Of a stretch of 64,000 nucleotides of DNA, positions 1 through 11,446 are shown one piece after another. The DNA lies in NCBI RefSeq assembly GCF_963855985.1, contig NC_087091.1:12344154-12408153 (forward strand), in the 5' to 3' direction. The notes under the pieces were generated by a model. The model was not told where the DNA came from. It made no database searches and was given only the letters and a program-made list of their open reading frames with translations. The number at the start of each line of letters is the position of its first letter. Positions within the stretch are counted from its first letter, which is position 1. The position numbers and the translations under genes are program-made. The stretch comes from Ostrinia nubilalis (lineage: Eukaryota > Arthropoda > Insecta > Lepidoptera > Crambidae).

Positions 1-2720
1 GATACGTTGTAATTAATTACTTGCGTATTGTTTACATGATTTGAAGTTTTTTGAACCTGTATAGTATACACCTGCGCTATGACATAATTATATATTTTTT
101 TATCGTCAATAGCTTGTCTTGAGTTTGCTACTTGAGCCTTTGTAGTCCAACTAGGAAAATTGTAAAGCACTTTCCCGTTACTATGAATAAGAAAATCATA
201 TATTATAATAATTTAAGAGAAATTAAGAGTTGAGTACCCCTCTTAGAGGCATTATCTATGGAACCCTAAGGCTCTGTAGACCACACTTTGAAAATATTGG
301 CAATAACTAATATTTGAAGAACGCAATTCTAGGAACTACACCGACACAAATACGTGTAGCTTTTCGCAGAATATTCTTAATGACTTCCACAGAAAGGGTA
401 CGGAAAAGTGTGGTTGATAGTTAATAACAACGAACGAACACTTTTAGTAACGTTAGGAATAAGTAAATTATTCATAAATAAATAAATAGCCTGGATTCTA
501 AATAAAAATACACGAAGTTTTATTTAAAGAATTTACTTTGATAAATAATACAATTGCATGCAATCTTGCAACTAGAACATATTTATTAATTGATTTCGTG
601 ATTCTACATTTGCTTGATATGTAATGAAGTAAAAACATTATTGCAAAGGCAATAAATAGTATTTATTAATTAAAACCTGGTGCTTTTTATATTGACATGA
701 TAAATATGAAAACCTTTTTATAGGCAAAGCTAAAAATATGTTAGAAAATAATAAATTAATCAATGATTTTTCAAATACATAGTTCCTTCTAGTAAATAAA
801 ATTAATTTAATTACAATCGTAAAATAAATAGCCATATAATATGAATAGTAGTTATAAGACTTTGACATTGAAATGAAAACTTTAATTGAAATAGTAATAT
901 TTAAAAATAAGTTCTTTATTGTATTTAGTTGTTAATTAATTTGAATGAAAAGTAATAGGTACACAACTTAACACCCACTTTTCTTTTCAATAATACAGCA
1001 CTTAACTTCTATTAATTAAAAACAATCAAATACATTAGGATTGATCAATCAAATACATTAATGATCAATGCATTAACCAAAAGAATCGTAACTACGGTGT
1101 CATTTTGAAACAGTCGAACTTAATTATATTGATCGATGGAATGTATTCAATATTTTAAGCTTATCGTCCATATTAAGATAATGTCTTAAAAGTTTAAAAG
1201 ATCTCACTGATGTTAAATTTAAGTACTTTTGTAACTGTCATTGATTGTATCATTCGGACGCCTTTTTGGGAGGTTTTAATCGAGAAATTTAATGGGCACA
1301 TAAAATTAAATTGCAAGAGATAGCTCCAAATAAATGCGCTTAAATACATATCCATGGAGAAAATGGGTGTTCGCAGTAATAAGATGGAGTGCTTAATATT
1401 AATTGTTTCCGTTTTTACAGCATTACAGAAAATTAACTGAGTGTTTTAATGAGTATCCATCGATAATTGGTGAGACACTCGGTAACCTTTGAGACACTGT
1501 AATTTTCACACCAATCATTATACACATTTATCTTTCTTTAGGTGATGTTTTTCTTTCTGTCTTAACGAAGTAATGCATATAATTTTGCGAAGTATAATTC
1601 AAGCGATGTAAGCCTTAAGTAAGTCATTACAGATGTTAAGGTGAAGGAGCACTTGCGCTTCGTAATCCATTATTCTTAAACTTTTAAAAGTCCACATAAT
1701 CATAGATCACATTTCTGAGGGAATAAAGTAGGTCATTTCAGTAAAGTCATTTTAGATGCATTGTTGTAGGCATAATTATCAAAGACCGGCTTTTTACGAA
1801 ATTATATTTTAATATTTATTTGTTCATATAGGACCTATAAGTTAACATTATTGAAGAAGAAAAGAAAGGACAAATAAATATAATATTTATTACTATAATC
1901 ATAATTAGGCAACCAATTCAACCTTCAACAAGAGCTTCCAAATACAAAATAAAATACGCAATAACGCAAAAGGGTAAGTAGGTATGTATGTATTTATTAG
2001 GTATAATGATAACCTTTGGCAGAACGTACATATCAGCAAAATTAGCTTCGCAATCAAATTACTGTGAACTTCAACCCGGCTCTATTAAAAAATACTTTTC
2101 AATTGCATCCTTAGGTACGAAACGCGTGCCGACATTTTCGTAAACTCATTTTGTAAGACAGCCGTAAAACCAAATTAACATCAGCTTACTCTAATTCACA
2201 TTTGAGTCCAGCCAATTTTGTTCGGTTCATTAAAATTTATGTCCAATACGCCTAATCTTGGGAATTTATCAACTTATTGGAAGCTCGATTTACGCTCACA
2301 TAGCAATTTGTGCCCAACGTCAGTTAGACAAGATGAAATAAATTAAATTACGTTCGTGTTTCGCTGTAATTACAAAACTTGGAGTTTTATACCCCAATAA
2401 GTGTGAGAGAATTTGTCATAAATTGACCACTGAGATGTCTTTTAGATTCCGCGGTATCTCTTTACGTTGCTACATGAAGTACGATACGAAGTATCTAGGA
2501 TAGCGCCGTTCTCGAAATATATTGAATACCTACTTTACCCACTACCTACGAATGAGACTGAGAAGCAAAACGATCCATGATGTTTAACCTGTAAATATTT
2601 AAAATTGTATTGTTTCAAACACAGTCCTATCGGCATTTATTGAAAGCAGAAATTATTGTGCTCCTACTTGCCGAAAAAGTGTTTAACCTCATCGAAATAA
2701 ACTACATAATTTGAGGTTTG
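1..2720. other. A+T-rich stretch, nothing recognised
   Basis: I see no convincing coding frame, RNA gene or repeat boundary here. The frames present are short and of biased composition, as expected by chance in A+T-rich DNA. There are small local repeats, such as ATCAAATACATTA twice near 1026-1063, and a short GTAT run near 1982. Confidence 0.6.
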
Positions 2721-3050
2721 GTAAATAATAGAGATGAAACGGATATCCGGTAACTATCCGGTAGGCCGGATATCCGGCCTAAATTTACTATCCGGCCGGA
2801 TACCGGATAGTAACTCACTATCCGGCCGGATACCGGATATTAAAAAACTACGACAATTTCCTATTAATAAAATGAAATACATTAATCTTTGAGGTAAACA
2901 TCAATAAAATGGATTATAATAATAACGGCTTTTATTTAAAGTCCAAAAAGTTACATAAAGCCATATTAAGGCCTTTAAAAAACCTAATTTCTTATTCTGG
3001 GCTATTCACTCTAATGACGAATACCTACATAAATAGTAAATATCTGTTAA

Positions 3051-3188
3051 GGGCCGATTTTTTAATCGTCGGATAACTTTAAACCGAACAATAAAATTGT
3101 CATTTTGACATGTTTCTTATACTAAAACTGTCAATGTGCCAAACTTATTCTTTAGTTAAAAGTTATCCGACGACTGAAAAATCAGCCC
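3051..3188. mobile_element. 138-bp MITE, PIF/Harbinger-like, nested in the hAT
   Basis: The inverted ends are GGGCCGATTTTTTAATCG on the left and the complement of GGGCTGATTTTTCAGTCG on the right, with about 35-bp imperfect arms. A 3-bp TAA repeat flanks it at 3048-3050 and 3189-3191. The related hAT copy at 38.7 kb has a single uninterrupted TTAA here, so that copy preserves the empty site. A TAA duplication with GGG/CCC ends is typical of PIF/Harbinger-derived MITEs. It has no coding content. Confidence 0.82.
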
Positions 3189-3295
3189 TAAGTCGAAATA
3201 TTGCCAAATAAAATAGGCGATCTTTTTTTCACTCATGGATGGTCTGATGTCATTATGCAGTTCAGTCAGATTACGCTGCAAGTAAACTAATTTAA

Positions 3296-3513
3296 GGACG
3301 TCATCCATTTTGGTCCAAAATCAAAAGTGCCGGCCAAAAAATAAAAGTGCTGTATTCTGATAGAGCACATGGCATTTTTAAATGGCTTCGCATGGCTTTG
3401 GTGCCATAGTAACAAATGCTAAGACGGACGTGTTCTATCAGAATACAGCACTTTTTTTTGTTGGCCGGCACTTTTTATTTGGACCAAAAATGTATGGATC
3501 GTGGATGATGTCC
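3296..3513. mobile_element. 218-bp foldback MITE nested in the hAT
   Basis: Long inverted arms of about 80 bp run from GGACGTCATCCA inwards on the left and end in GGATGATGTCC on the right. Shared internal blocks include AAAGTGCCGGCCA and GTGCTGTATTCTGATAGA with its complement. The related hAT copy near 38638 reads straight across this position, so the insertion is bounded on both sides. I could not define a clean target duplication (TTTAA on the left, TTTTT on the right), so the superfamily is open. Confidence 0.8.
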
Positions 3514-3880
3514 TTTTTGCTATTCAATCACACACTCACACACACAACTGATCTATTACCTGTGATTTCACAATAAAAACAATTTGAATTTGAATAAAAC
3601 CAATGACAACCGAAATCGCCCGAATTGACCTGCCCCATAGACAGGTGGCAAAATCTGTCTTTCTATTCGGACTGATCGATTTTCGAAAAGTGTGACTAGT
3701 CTAGTCTACTAATGGACCCACTGATCGCGTTCCAAGCACCTAAACTCGTCACGACATGCAACGAGACAATGGGCCAACTATCCGGCCGCCGGATATCCGG
3801 CTATCCGGCCTAGCAGCTGGCCGGATATCCGGTATCCGGTATCCGGCCAAACAACTATCCGTTTCATCTCTAGTAAATAA

Positions 3881-6119
3881 CCATTTTTGACACAAAATCT
3901 TGCTTAAAATTCTCAAAAGTAGATTATGAAATACATTCGATGATCCTACCAAAATTAGGCCTCGTAATCTGACATTCAATACTTAACTTAGTTTACGATG
4001 CGCAACGAGAGAAAATAAGGCGAACTGGTATGCAATGCAAATCGAGTTTATTGTGTATACTTAAGTACACGCGCGGGCGCACGCGAGACCCGCGTTACCA
4101 AGTTTAAACAACATTTTTAGCTTTAAAATACTAATGTGAAGCAAATCTTAGCTAAGACTATATTCTCGTAGAAACATTAAATGTAAAGAAGTTTAAAAAA
4201 TATTAGTAGATCCATTTTCAGGAAGAAAATTACAACTACATGTCGATAATACAGTTGCGGGATCGAATCTCGATAGATGTTAATGAGTAGAGCCAAATTG
4301 TACCTAAGATGTTCAGAACCAATCGCTTGATCCATTATTGAGCATCGAGTTTCAATATTTGGACTAATCACCGACTTAAGTTTAGATAGATTTAGATTTA
4401 TTGATAGCTTATTAAACTCGTATTATGAATCTATTTTACTATGCTTATGTCTAGTCGCTAAGTACTTATTGCAGCTTATGAATTCAGTGCTTGATTTGCA
4501 GTTTTAGTGTTTTCGCTTTACGAATTTATTATTCACACACCAATAAAAGATACTTCAAAGTTAATCGATTCTGCTACGCACTGTTAGTTCCATTGAGCGC
4601 ATCAACTCGCATTCGTCAGTATATTCAATCACAGGATTTCAAGTCAATATTTATTTTACATCGTCCGTGTTTTAATAATGCCAATAATAACAATATCCGC
4701 TCATCTGCTAGATACTTTGAGCTATTATAATTTTATGTTTTTTGGAGTAATCGTTCTATAATCATATAAGTATAAACGTTGGCAAACGGCCATGGCTATA
4801 AATTCCTATAGTAGCAGCTGATTACTTAGTGCTTATGACGAATACCTAACACGTCATAGGTGATAAATTGGAATTGAATGCATAATAAAAAAGTTTACTA
4901 CGTACAATCAAAGACAATATGTCACTGTTTAAGTGTATAGGGTTGCAACTGTCTAATTAACGTTTTATTAAAATAATTATTTTAATTTCAAAGTACATAT
5001 TTTTCATAAAGCGATACTCGCTGGTGAATCCCTGTAATAATTATAGCCGAGCCTTCCAGGAAAGCAGTATTTGTCATGAATATCATTGGTTTGATAAGTT
5101 CCTTGCTATAAATTTAAGTCTACCACTAGTTCCTGAAAATGTGGCGATATCAGTCAAATTCAGCTGTCATTTCGTCATGTCAAGACTTCATATCAGGATG
5201 TCATTTATTTTCGACTAAAGAAGGCTAGATGTTGCCAAATAACACGACGCACAACATGTTACATCAGGTGACCTAGCAATGTGTCATTCGTTAATCGAAT
5301 TTTAAGTCGTTACCTACCACGTTAGGGAGTCAGTTCACGGACCATCTAGCACGGTTAGTGCAAAATCCACTTTACCAAACTTCATGATACGAGTTAGATA
5401 TAACAATCATCATCATTGCGAGAAACGTATTCTACTCTCTCAAAACTCAATAAAAGTAATTTAATAATAACTTAACATCCAATTAAAAAGAATCCTTGAT
5501 TCTGGTAGCAAAATACCAGTTAAAAAAGGACCTACATATCTACTGAAAGAAAGAAATACGAAATTGAAGGTCAAATTGCTAAGAAGCGAGCTCTTCCAGA
5601 CAGACTTGGGTTCAGATAAAAGGGCAGAACATTAAAGGGTAATTCGGGTATAATTTATCCTCAACGAGGAAGCTCTGCATCTAACCTCCGTATTTAAATA
5701 CTGATACCGAAAACTTCCCATGGTTTTGCATGACACCTTCTAGTACGTGGAACGTTTGACATTGACAGAGTAGGTACTTACAAACCCACGAGTATCTGCC
5801 ATAAAACGATGTCGAATTGTTGCTACTTAAATAATCACATGGCCTTAGTGCCAGCCCTGATAGTGCGTTTAGCGCGAGGAAGCTGTAATAATAGGCCTGT
5901 CTCCTTGGCTCGCGCCTTGACAGTGTGTCAAGCCAAGCGCTGACATTAGTCAGGACAGGTAATGCAAATGGTCCGCCCACACAGCATTGCCTAATGCAAC
6001 GGGCGTAGTTGCACCCGAGTTAATTCTGATAGTAAATACACATCAATATGACTTCAAAATAGATCTGTCAAAAATTATCTCGCCCCCTCTGACAAAGCAG
6101 GAAAAACATAGTTTTAGAA
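3881..6119. other. Mostly unassigned stretch, one GC-richer open region
   Basis: No repeat boundary was found. The segment at about 5690-5980 is richer in G+C than its surroundings and open on the minus strand for about 100 codons (GTG start only), with a GTAAGT donor-like hexamer on that strand at 5781-5776. The frame has no recognisable domain and a stop lies a little upstream, so I do not call a gene. It may be an exon remnant or part of a dispersed repeat. The short segment near 4070-4100 is GC-rich without other structure. Confidence 0.4.
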
Positions 6120-6150
6120 TCTATACTAATATTATAAATGCGAAAGTAAC

Positions 6151-6181
<31 letters not shown>

Positions 6182-6356
6182 TTCACGCCTAAACCACTGT
6201 ACGGATTTTGATGAAATTTGGCATAGAGATAGTTTCAGTCCCGGGAAAGGACATTTGATAGTTTTTATCCCGGTTTTTGAAACAGGGATGCGCGCGATAA
6301 AGTTCTTCTGTGACAGACAAAATTCCACGAGGGCGAAGTCGCGGGCGGAAAGCTAG
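6120..6356 (+). mobile_element. Helitron-type non-autonomous element (MINE-1/Lep1-like)
   Basis: It starts TCTATACTAATATTATAAA and ends GGCGGAAAGCTAG. The host A at 6119 and T at 6357 match Helitron insertion between A and T, with 5'-TC and CTAG-3' ends. A (CTGT)n tract follows the first 30 bases, the microsatellite association described for lepidopteran MINE-1 elements. A near-identical copy lies in reverse at 61082-61314. It has no coding capacity, and reading frames across it are incidental. Confidence 0.85.
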
Positions 6357-8511
6357 TTTATAATAATGAGAGTTACAAGAGTTAGAAGATACAAAATATT
6401 AGTAATAAGAGATATGCAAACAGACTGAAAAGTGCAAGGTGAATCACCATCTAAAACTCAGTACGATAAGACATTATTTCATTCCTTATGCGAAACCCGA
6501 ACTAATCATTGAAAATATTCACAATTACGTAGGTATTTAATACTATTTTACCCTGTGGAGGTCTACGGGTTCTGCGATGAAATCATAAGTTTCACATCTC
6601 AATTCAATTACTTTAGTCTGCGTTTTAATTTAATTGAAAATTGATTTCAAATGTGCAATTCAAGTAATGACTGATCCGAAATCCTTCGTTGAATTCATTA
6701 TTTTTGCAACAGTCTTAAATTATTCCGTTGGTTATAACAATTATATCAAAATGTACATTTATTGCAGATTTATGTGACCAATAAACTACGTTTAGCAATC
6801 AAGTTTCATATGGAAAACATTAAAATAATAACGCACTAATAATTTTATTGCCGTTAACAATTTATTATATTTACTGTCAAACAAATATTTATAGCGCCAA
6901 TATAATCTGCTCTATGGAAGTAATAAAGTTAGTTGGTTGTTATGAAAGGAGAACATATTCACTTGATTTATTATCGAAAGAAATTGATATGACCTCGTCA
7001 TTGATAGGGCTCAATCAAATTAATAGTAAAATATATTAATTTCATCAATCAATATCAAAATAAAGCATGAAGTCTCTCCAAGCAAGAGTGCATGTATCGA
7101 TGACAATGTCCTGCCTGGGAATCAAAGTCAGAACTTCAGACTGACAAACAAATAAAAGCTTGACTGGAAGAGAATGACATGTGTCATTAAGGTCGCTGCT
7201 ACACGTTAAAATGTTGTGTCTCAAATAAATAAATAAATGAATCACCCAAATGGGCCCACAAAATACCAAGAATTTTCGAATCTGTGCAAGCATATAATCT
7301 GAGGATCGCACAGTTTACAATTAAATCGCGCACCTAATTATATTTAACAAAATAATAAGCAGTTAAAAATTGTGTAATGCCGATTAAATTGTATAACGAT
7401 GTCGCGAAAAGGTGAATTCAGTAATTTATGCCGAGATATAATCTGTTTAAGTGCACTATTAAATTGTCGTTAACAGTTCGCTACTTGACTGATTGATAAA
7501 GAGTAATCGGTTAAATGAGCCGCAGAATTTTTTGCTTTGCAAATCTCGCTAATGCTTTTTGCATTCATTCATGTTTGATTTATTGTGACCGCTCTATTCA
7601 AACTGCGCTTTACAAACGTTTAAAGCTGGCGCATTAAGAAAATAATAAAGAAAAAAATTGAATACTCGAGTACATCTTGTGAATTATAAAAATAGCGTTG
7701 TGGCACTTCACGTTATTTCAGTTGACAAAAACTAAGCATTGTAAACTAAGAGGTAAAATTGAGGTATTTCATTTAACCTTAATAAATAAGTTCTTTAAGT
7801 TTCATGAATAAATAAAAGTTCAAAATAATCAAATAATAATGATAGAGTTATCTTTTATCTTTCTAATTATACCTTGCTAGTCAAATTCTAGCCTTATTTT
7901 AAAACGAACTCAGGTTAATGTCCAATGTTAATTAATAGCTTTTGTAAGCGCAAGAGCTATACTTATTTGTATTTCAAGACTAGCACGTGTACTTTCATTA
8001 GACGCTCGATACCACTCCATAAATCTAGTTAATATGCCTTCAATAAACAACAGAAATGAAAGGTATAATTAAGGACATTTCAACGATCGACGTGTACATT
8101 ACTTCGTAATCTAACGTAAGAGGACAGGTTGCTTGCGACAAGGAAGGTACACTATTTGATACGAGTATACCTACGCCCTTTCTCTGTTCCCATTTCATAT
8201 GCTTGTATAAGAGTAAACGCAATAACTGACAAAACCACGGTCACGAATGAAACAATTGAACGTTAAGCCACCAAAAAAAGGTCGGCTGATTGTGACGTGT
8301 TATTAAGAAATTTAATTAAGCCTGCCAATTAGACATAATCATAATTAAATGCTGATATTTCTTGATTACAATTAGGATTTCTTTACGCCAGTCACGATGA
8401 ATGAAGCATTTTTGTTTCGTTAAAATTAAATAAGTTTGCAAATCACGACTGAAGTAGCTTTCTGTGACAGATTGAAATTCTGGCTGAGCTAGTCATGTGG
8501 TGGGTTTGGCG
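6357..8511. other. A+T-rich stretch, nothing recognised
   Basis: I see no frame with recognisable domains, no RNA gene and no repeat boundary. All frames are under 90 codons with compositions typical of non-coding A+T-rich DNA. Confidence 0.6.
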
Positions 8512-8695
8512 GTAAATAGAAATTGTAAGCGCTTATGAGCAAAATGGCGATCGCTACGGCAATTTTCGGCTGTATTCAGTGAGGATACGTGTTCTAACTT
8601 CAATAGTGACGTGCTTCATTCATTTTTTTTAGCAGTGACAGCGCTTACTTAGCGATCGCAATTTTGCTTGTAAGCGCTTACAATTTCTATTTTCC
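8512..8695. mobile_element. 184-bp foldback element
   Basis: Left arm blocks AAATAGAAATTGTAAGCGC and GGCGATCGC pair with right arm blocks GCGATCGCAATTTTGC and TAAGCGCTTACAATTTCTAT, giving inverted arms of about 44 bp around an internal spacer. It has no coding content. The flanks show no clear target duplication, so I call it only a MITE-like foldback. Confidence 0.7.
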
Positions 8696-9077
8696 GTCAT
8701 ATTATTAATATGCCATTTTTGCAATACTTGCCAATAGCTGCACATTATAAACGAAATCCTAAAGGTTAGAACTGAATCTTGGTAATTATTTGTTTCGATA
8801 TGATTGGCACCGACGAGCGGGCGCCGCAGGACAATCTTACGGGCAAATTGTATCTAAGAGTAGCATTTCACAATATTCTCCGTACAAGAATAAAATAATC
8901 ATACCTGGAGGCTCTATCTTAATGATAATGATCCGTAATTAGTTGCCAGTTTTGAACATAATAGTTTAATGATCATTAAAATTAAAATAATGATTTCTAA
9001 AGTGTGAAAAGCTTCAATAAATAGCAGACTAGAATGGAAAATTTATTTTGACCTACATTAATTGCCCAGCGACAACC

Positions 9078-10210
9078 GGTAGCGCATTTTCTTACATAAC
9101 TTTTCAATTCCTATCATTGGAGGTCCGAAAATATTTCTCATACAATTTGATACCATAATGATCATTCTTCATAAAAAATTTAAAACCTACATATTTAAAA
9201 ACATAATCATTGATATTCATAATATCACTAATCATACACTTAGTTTTTACTAATATTTGTTTTCATATATTTTTCTATTCTAATGATCGAAACTCATAAT
9301 CATTCGAATAAATAACTATAATATTCATAAATGTGATGTATCCTAATATTTGTTTTTCATAAATTTATTACTCATAAGTGTATTTATCCATATTATTGAA
9401 AATTATGATGTCTATATTCGTATTAAATCGTATTTTAACATTAAATTAATTTGAAATGGTCCAAAACAGGCAATATTTTGTGCCACAAAACTAACGTGAC
9501 AGAAACGAATCGCTGCAAAACCGACTCCATGTAGTCTTGTCTGCCCTACCCCTAGAGTGTAATTTAAAAGCCGGAGGCGCGGAGGGAGGGCAGCCCTCGC
9601 CCGCTGTAACGAGGCTCAGGCGCCCGGGTGAGCTGGAGCGGCTGAGGCTGGTCGCCGAGGCGCCGAAGGCGCCGATGGCGATCCAAAAAGCCGAAGCTGC
9701 GGAAGCAAGCGTGGGTGCCTGAGCCTCGTTACGCAAGGGCGGAAGGGCTGCACATCCCGCAGCGCCGGAGACGAGGAGATACCAATGCATGCTGCATGCT
9801 TGCTTTCATGCTGCATGCTCTGCATGCTTATCTACTCTATTAAATTATATATGATTTTTTTAAAGATACGAGTATGTCTGTTATAAAGTAAATTATTCTG
9901 AACAACAACATTATGAGTTGAAGTATGTTCTTAGTAACAACATTATTAATTTAAAACAATATGATCAATGAATGTTATGAAGAAAAAAGATCTGAAAATA
10001 AAAATTATGTATTGTAAATGGTTCTTGGTAGTAACAGTATTGATAAAAAAATTATGATTACTAACTGTTATGAGCTCCGATGGTAGTAATAAAAATGTAT
10101 GAATAAAAAAAGTATGAAAAATAAAATTATGAAGAGAGATTATTATGAACACAAATCGGTAGTAAGACAAAGAATAGGATTTAGAATTTTATGTGAGCCA
10201 ATATAGAACC
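9078..10210. mobile_element. Unassigned terminal-inverted-repeat element with 9-bp target duplication
   Basis: A perfect 9-bp direct repeat, GCGACAACC, sits at 9069-9077 and 10211-10219. The left end (GGTAGCGCATTTTC...) and the complement of the right end (GGTTCTATATTGGC...) align without gaps over 43 bp with 27 matches, sharing ACATAA and TCCTAT blocks at the same offsets. The left arm is full of TCATAA/CATAAT motifs and the right arm of the complementary ATTATG/TTATGA, so the arms are inverted repeats of a degenerate satellite-like motif. The core (9530-9785) is strikingly GC-rich. No transposase is present. A 9-bp duplication occurs in Mutator-type elements, but that superfamily assignment is only inference. 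Confidence 0.62.
9530..9785. other. GC-rich core of the 9-bp-duplication element
   Basis: About 255 bp rich in CGCC and GGCG runs inside A+T-rich arms. GCCGAGGCGCCGAAGGCGCC-type local repeats occur near 9650-9675, and GAGGCTCAGGCGCCC at 9611 has a partial inverted partner near 9717-9731 (GCCTGAGCCTC). Frames open on both strands are a by-product of the composition (Ala-, Pro- and Arg-rich translations), and I do not call a gene. A short CATGCTGCATGC repeat follows at 9785-9830. Confidence 0.5.
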
Positions 10211-10219
10211 GCGACAACC

Positions 10220-11114
10220 ATATGGCATGGCGATAACTTACTCAAGTCATCAAAATGTCACAGTAAAAATCACATTTTAATTTCAAATTGATCTTATCAA
10301 CGATGTCAAGTATAAAATGGAAATATAAATAACACCAGTATGTATTTCAAATAATTACACATACCTGATGTCTCTTTAAGGTCATTGTTTCCAACGGCTA
10401 ATTACCCACATTCATTTAAAATATGCAACATCGTCAACTGTTGGGTCATGGTCCAATCTTCCATCTTAATGAAGGAGGAATGCATTTGCATTATTAGATT
10501 TTATCACACTACGTTTGAAATCTAGGCACAATTATGCTTTCGAATTATTATCATAATTCATTTCAACTCGACTTTTTAATCCGATTTTGGTGTTATAGTT
10601 GCTGTTTTAAGACTATTATAATTAATAAATTAACGGTGATATAATACACATATGAAAATAAAATACCTGGCCAACAGTTCAGTAATACACGTTGTATTCG
10701 TTTTTATATCCATGAAATTATTTACCAATTAGTTACCTACTCAATATGTAACTATTTATAGCCTTGGCCTATGCAATAGGTACATTACTGTTGCTCTTGA
10801 AAAACTGAAATTTTACTTTCAGTTTAAAATAATACTTAGTATAACAGCAATTTTTACTGAGATACAAAAGATAAATGGTAAAAAATCTATCAAATATAAA
10901 TAAAATAAATATAAACAACTTAATGTGCAGTTGCCGCTAGTACCTATAGGCTTTATCTGCTATATGCCATGTGGAGCTCTGTGCCTAATTATTATGATAT
11001 AACATGCTAATAGAACTAGTCTAGACATTAATATTTCATATCTCCATTAGTAAACGTAATCCCGATTTACACTCACCCACTGGCTCTAATCCGATAATAA
11101 TTGATTCATAAATA
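10220..11114. other. A+T-rich stretch, nothing recognised
   Basis: Short A+T-rich sequence with no coding frame or repeat boundary that I can support. Confidence 0.6.
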
Positions 11115-11446
11115 CAGGGTGGCAGGGATACACGATCTTTTCTTTGAAAGGAGTAACAGAACAACAAATTATGTCCATTGAAATTTAAAAAAATATATAA
11201 ATAAGCTTCATCGTCATCATCATCTCAGCCATAGGACGTCCACTATGTTCAGCAGTGGACGAATAAGCTTACAGAAAATAAAAATAAAATTTACTTAAGA
11301 TCTTTTATTTCTGAGTAAGTTTTGGCCAAGTGCCTTTTTCGAAAATGATCACAATTTCTTCAGCTTTCAGAAAAGTATCAATTCAAGGGTGAAGTAGTTT
11401 AATCACAATTAAAAATTTCTAAAAAAATCATAGAACTGTCACCCTG
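11115..11446. mobile_element. CAGGGTG-ended repeat element, interrupted by an RTE stub
   Basis: It begins CAGGGTGGCAGGGATACACG (preceded by TA) and ends in CACCCTG at 11440-11446, so the termini are inverted over at least 7 bp. It is interrupted at 11209-11261 by an RTE LINE tail with its own 9-bp duplication, so the element is older than the RTE stub. It has no coding content. The outer boundary on the right is not certain, because a TA target duplication is visible only on the left. Confidence 0.45.
11209..11261 (-). mobile_element. 53-bp 5'-truncated RTE LINE stub
   Basis: Read on the minus strand this is the extreme 3' end of a lepidopteran RTE element: CAGCAGTGGACG-type sequence, then GGACGTCCTATGGCTGAGAT and a (GAT)n tail. 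A perfect 9-bp direct repeat, AATAAGCTT, flanks it at 11200-11208 and 11262-11270. Only the last 53 bp were copied before reverse transcription stopped. Confidence 0.85.

Larger units (their letters stand above)
2729..3872. mobile_element. Non-autonomous hAT-like DNA transposon with two nested MITEs
   Basis: The ends are inverted repeats: TAGAGATGAAACGGATA on the left and its complement, ending ATCCGTTTCATCTCTA, on the right. The element is flanked by a perfect 8-bp direct repeat, GTAAATAA, at 2721-2728 and 3873-3880. An 8-bp duplication and a TAGAGATG-type terminus fit the hAT superfamily. Both subterminal regions carry many copies of a CCGGATA/TATCCGG motif, as expected for hAT transposase-binding repeats. 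No transposase frame is present, so it would depend on a source elsewhere. Two foldback elements lie inside it (3051-3188 and 3296-3513). A truncated reverse-orientation copy at 38337-38745 lacks both. Confidence 0.88.

Noticed and set aside
2745..2835. CCGGATA cluster as a satellite or CRISPR-like array
   Set aside because: Spacing is irregular, there are no unique spacers, and the cluster lies within hAT termini and recurs at the other end.
6154..6180. (GTCT)n tract as an independent microsatellite
   Set aside because: The same tract recurs at the same position in several Helitron-type copies, so it is part of the element.
9491..9825. Ala/Pro/Arg-rich frames on both strands
   Set aside because: They arise from the GC-rich core of the 9-bp-duplication element; composition explains the lack of stops and no domain is present.
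10201..10260. CATATGGCATGG region as a gene start
   Set aside because: No open frame follows in any phase.
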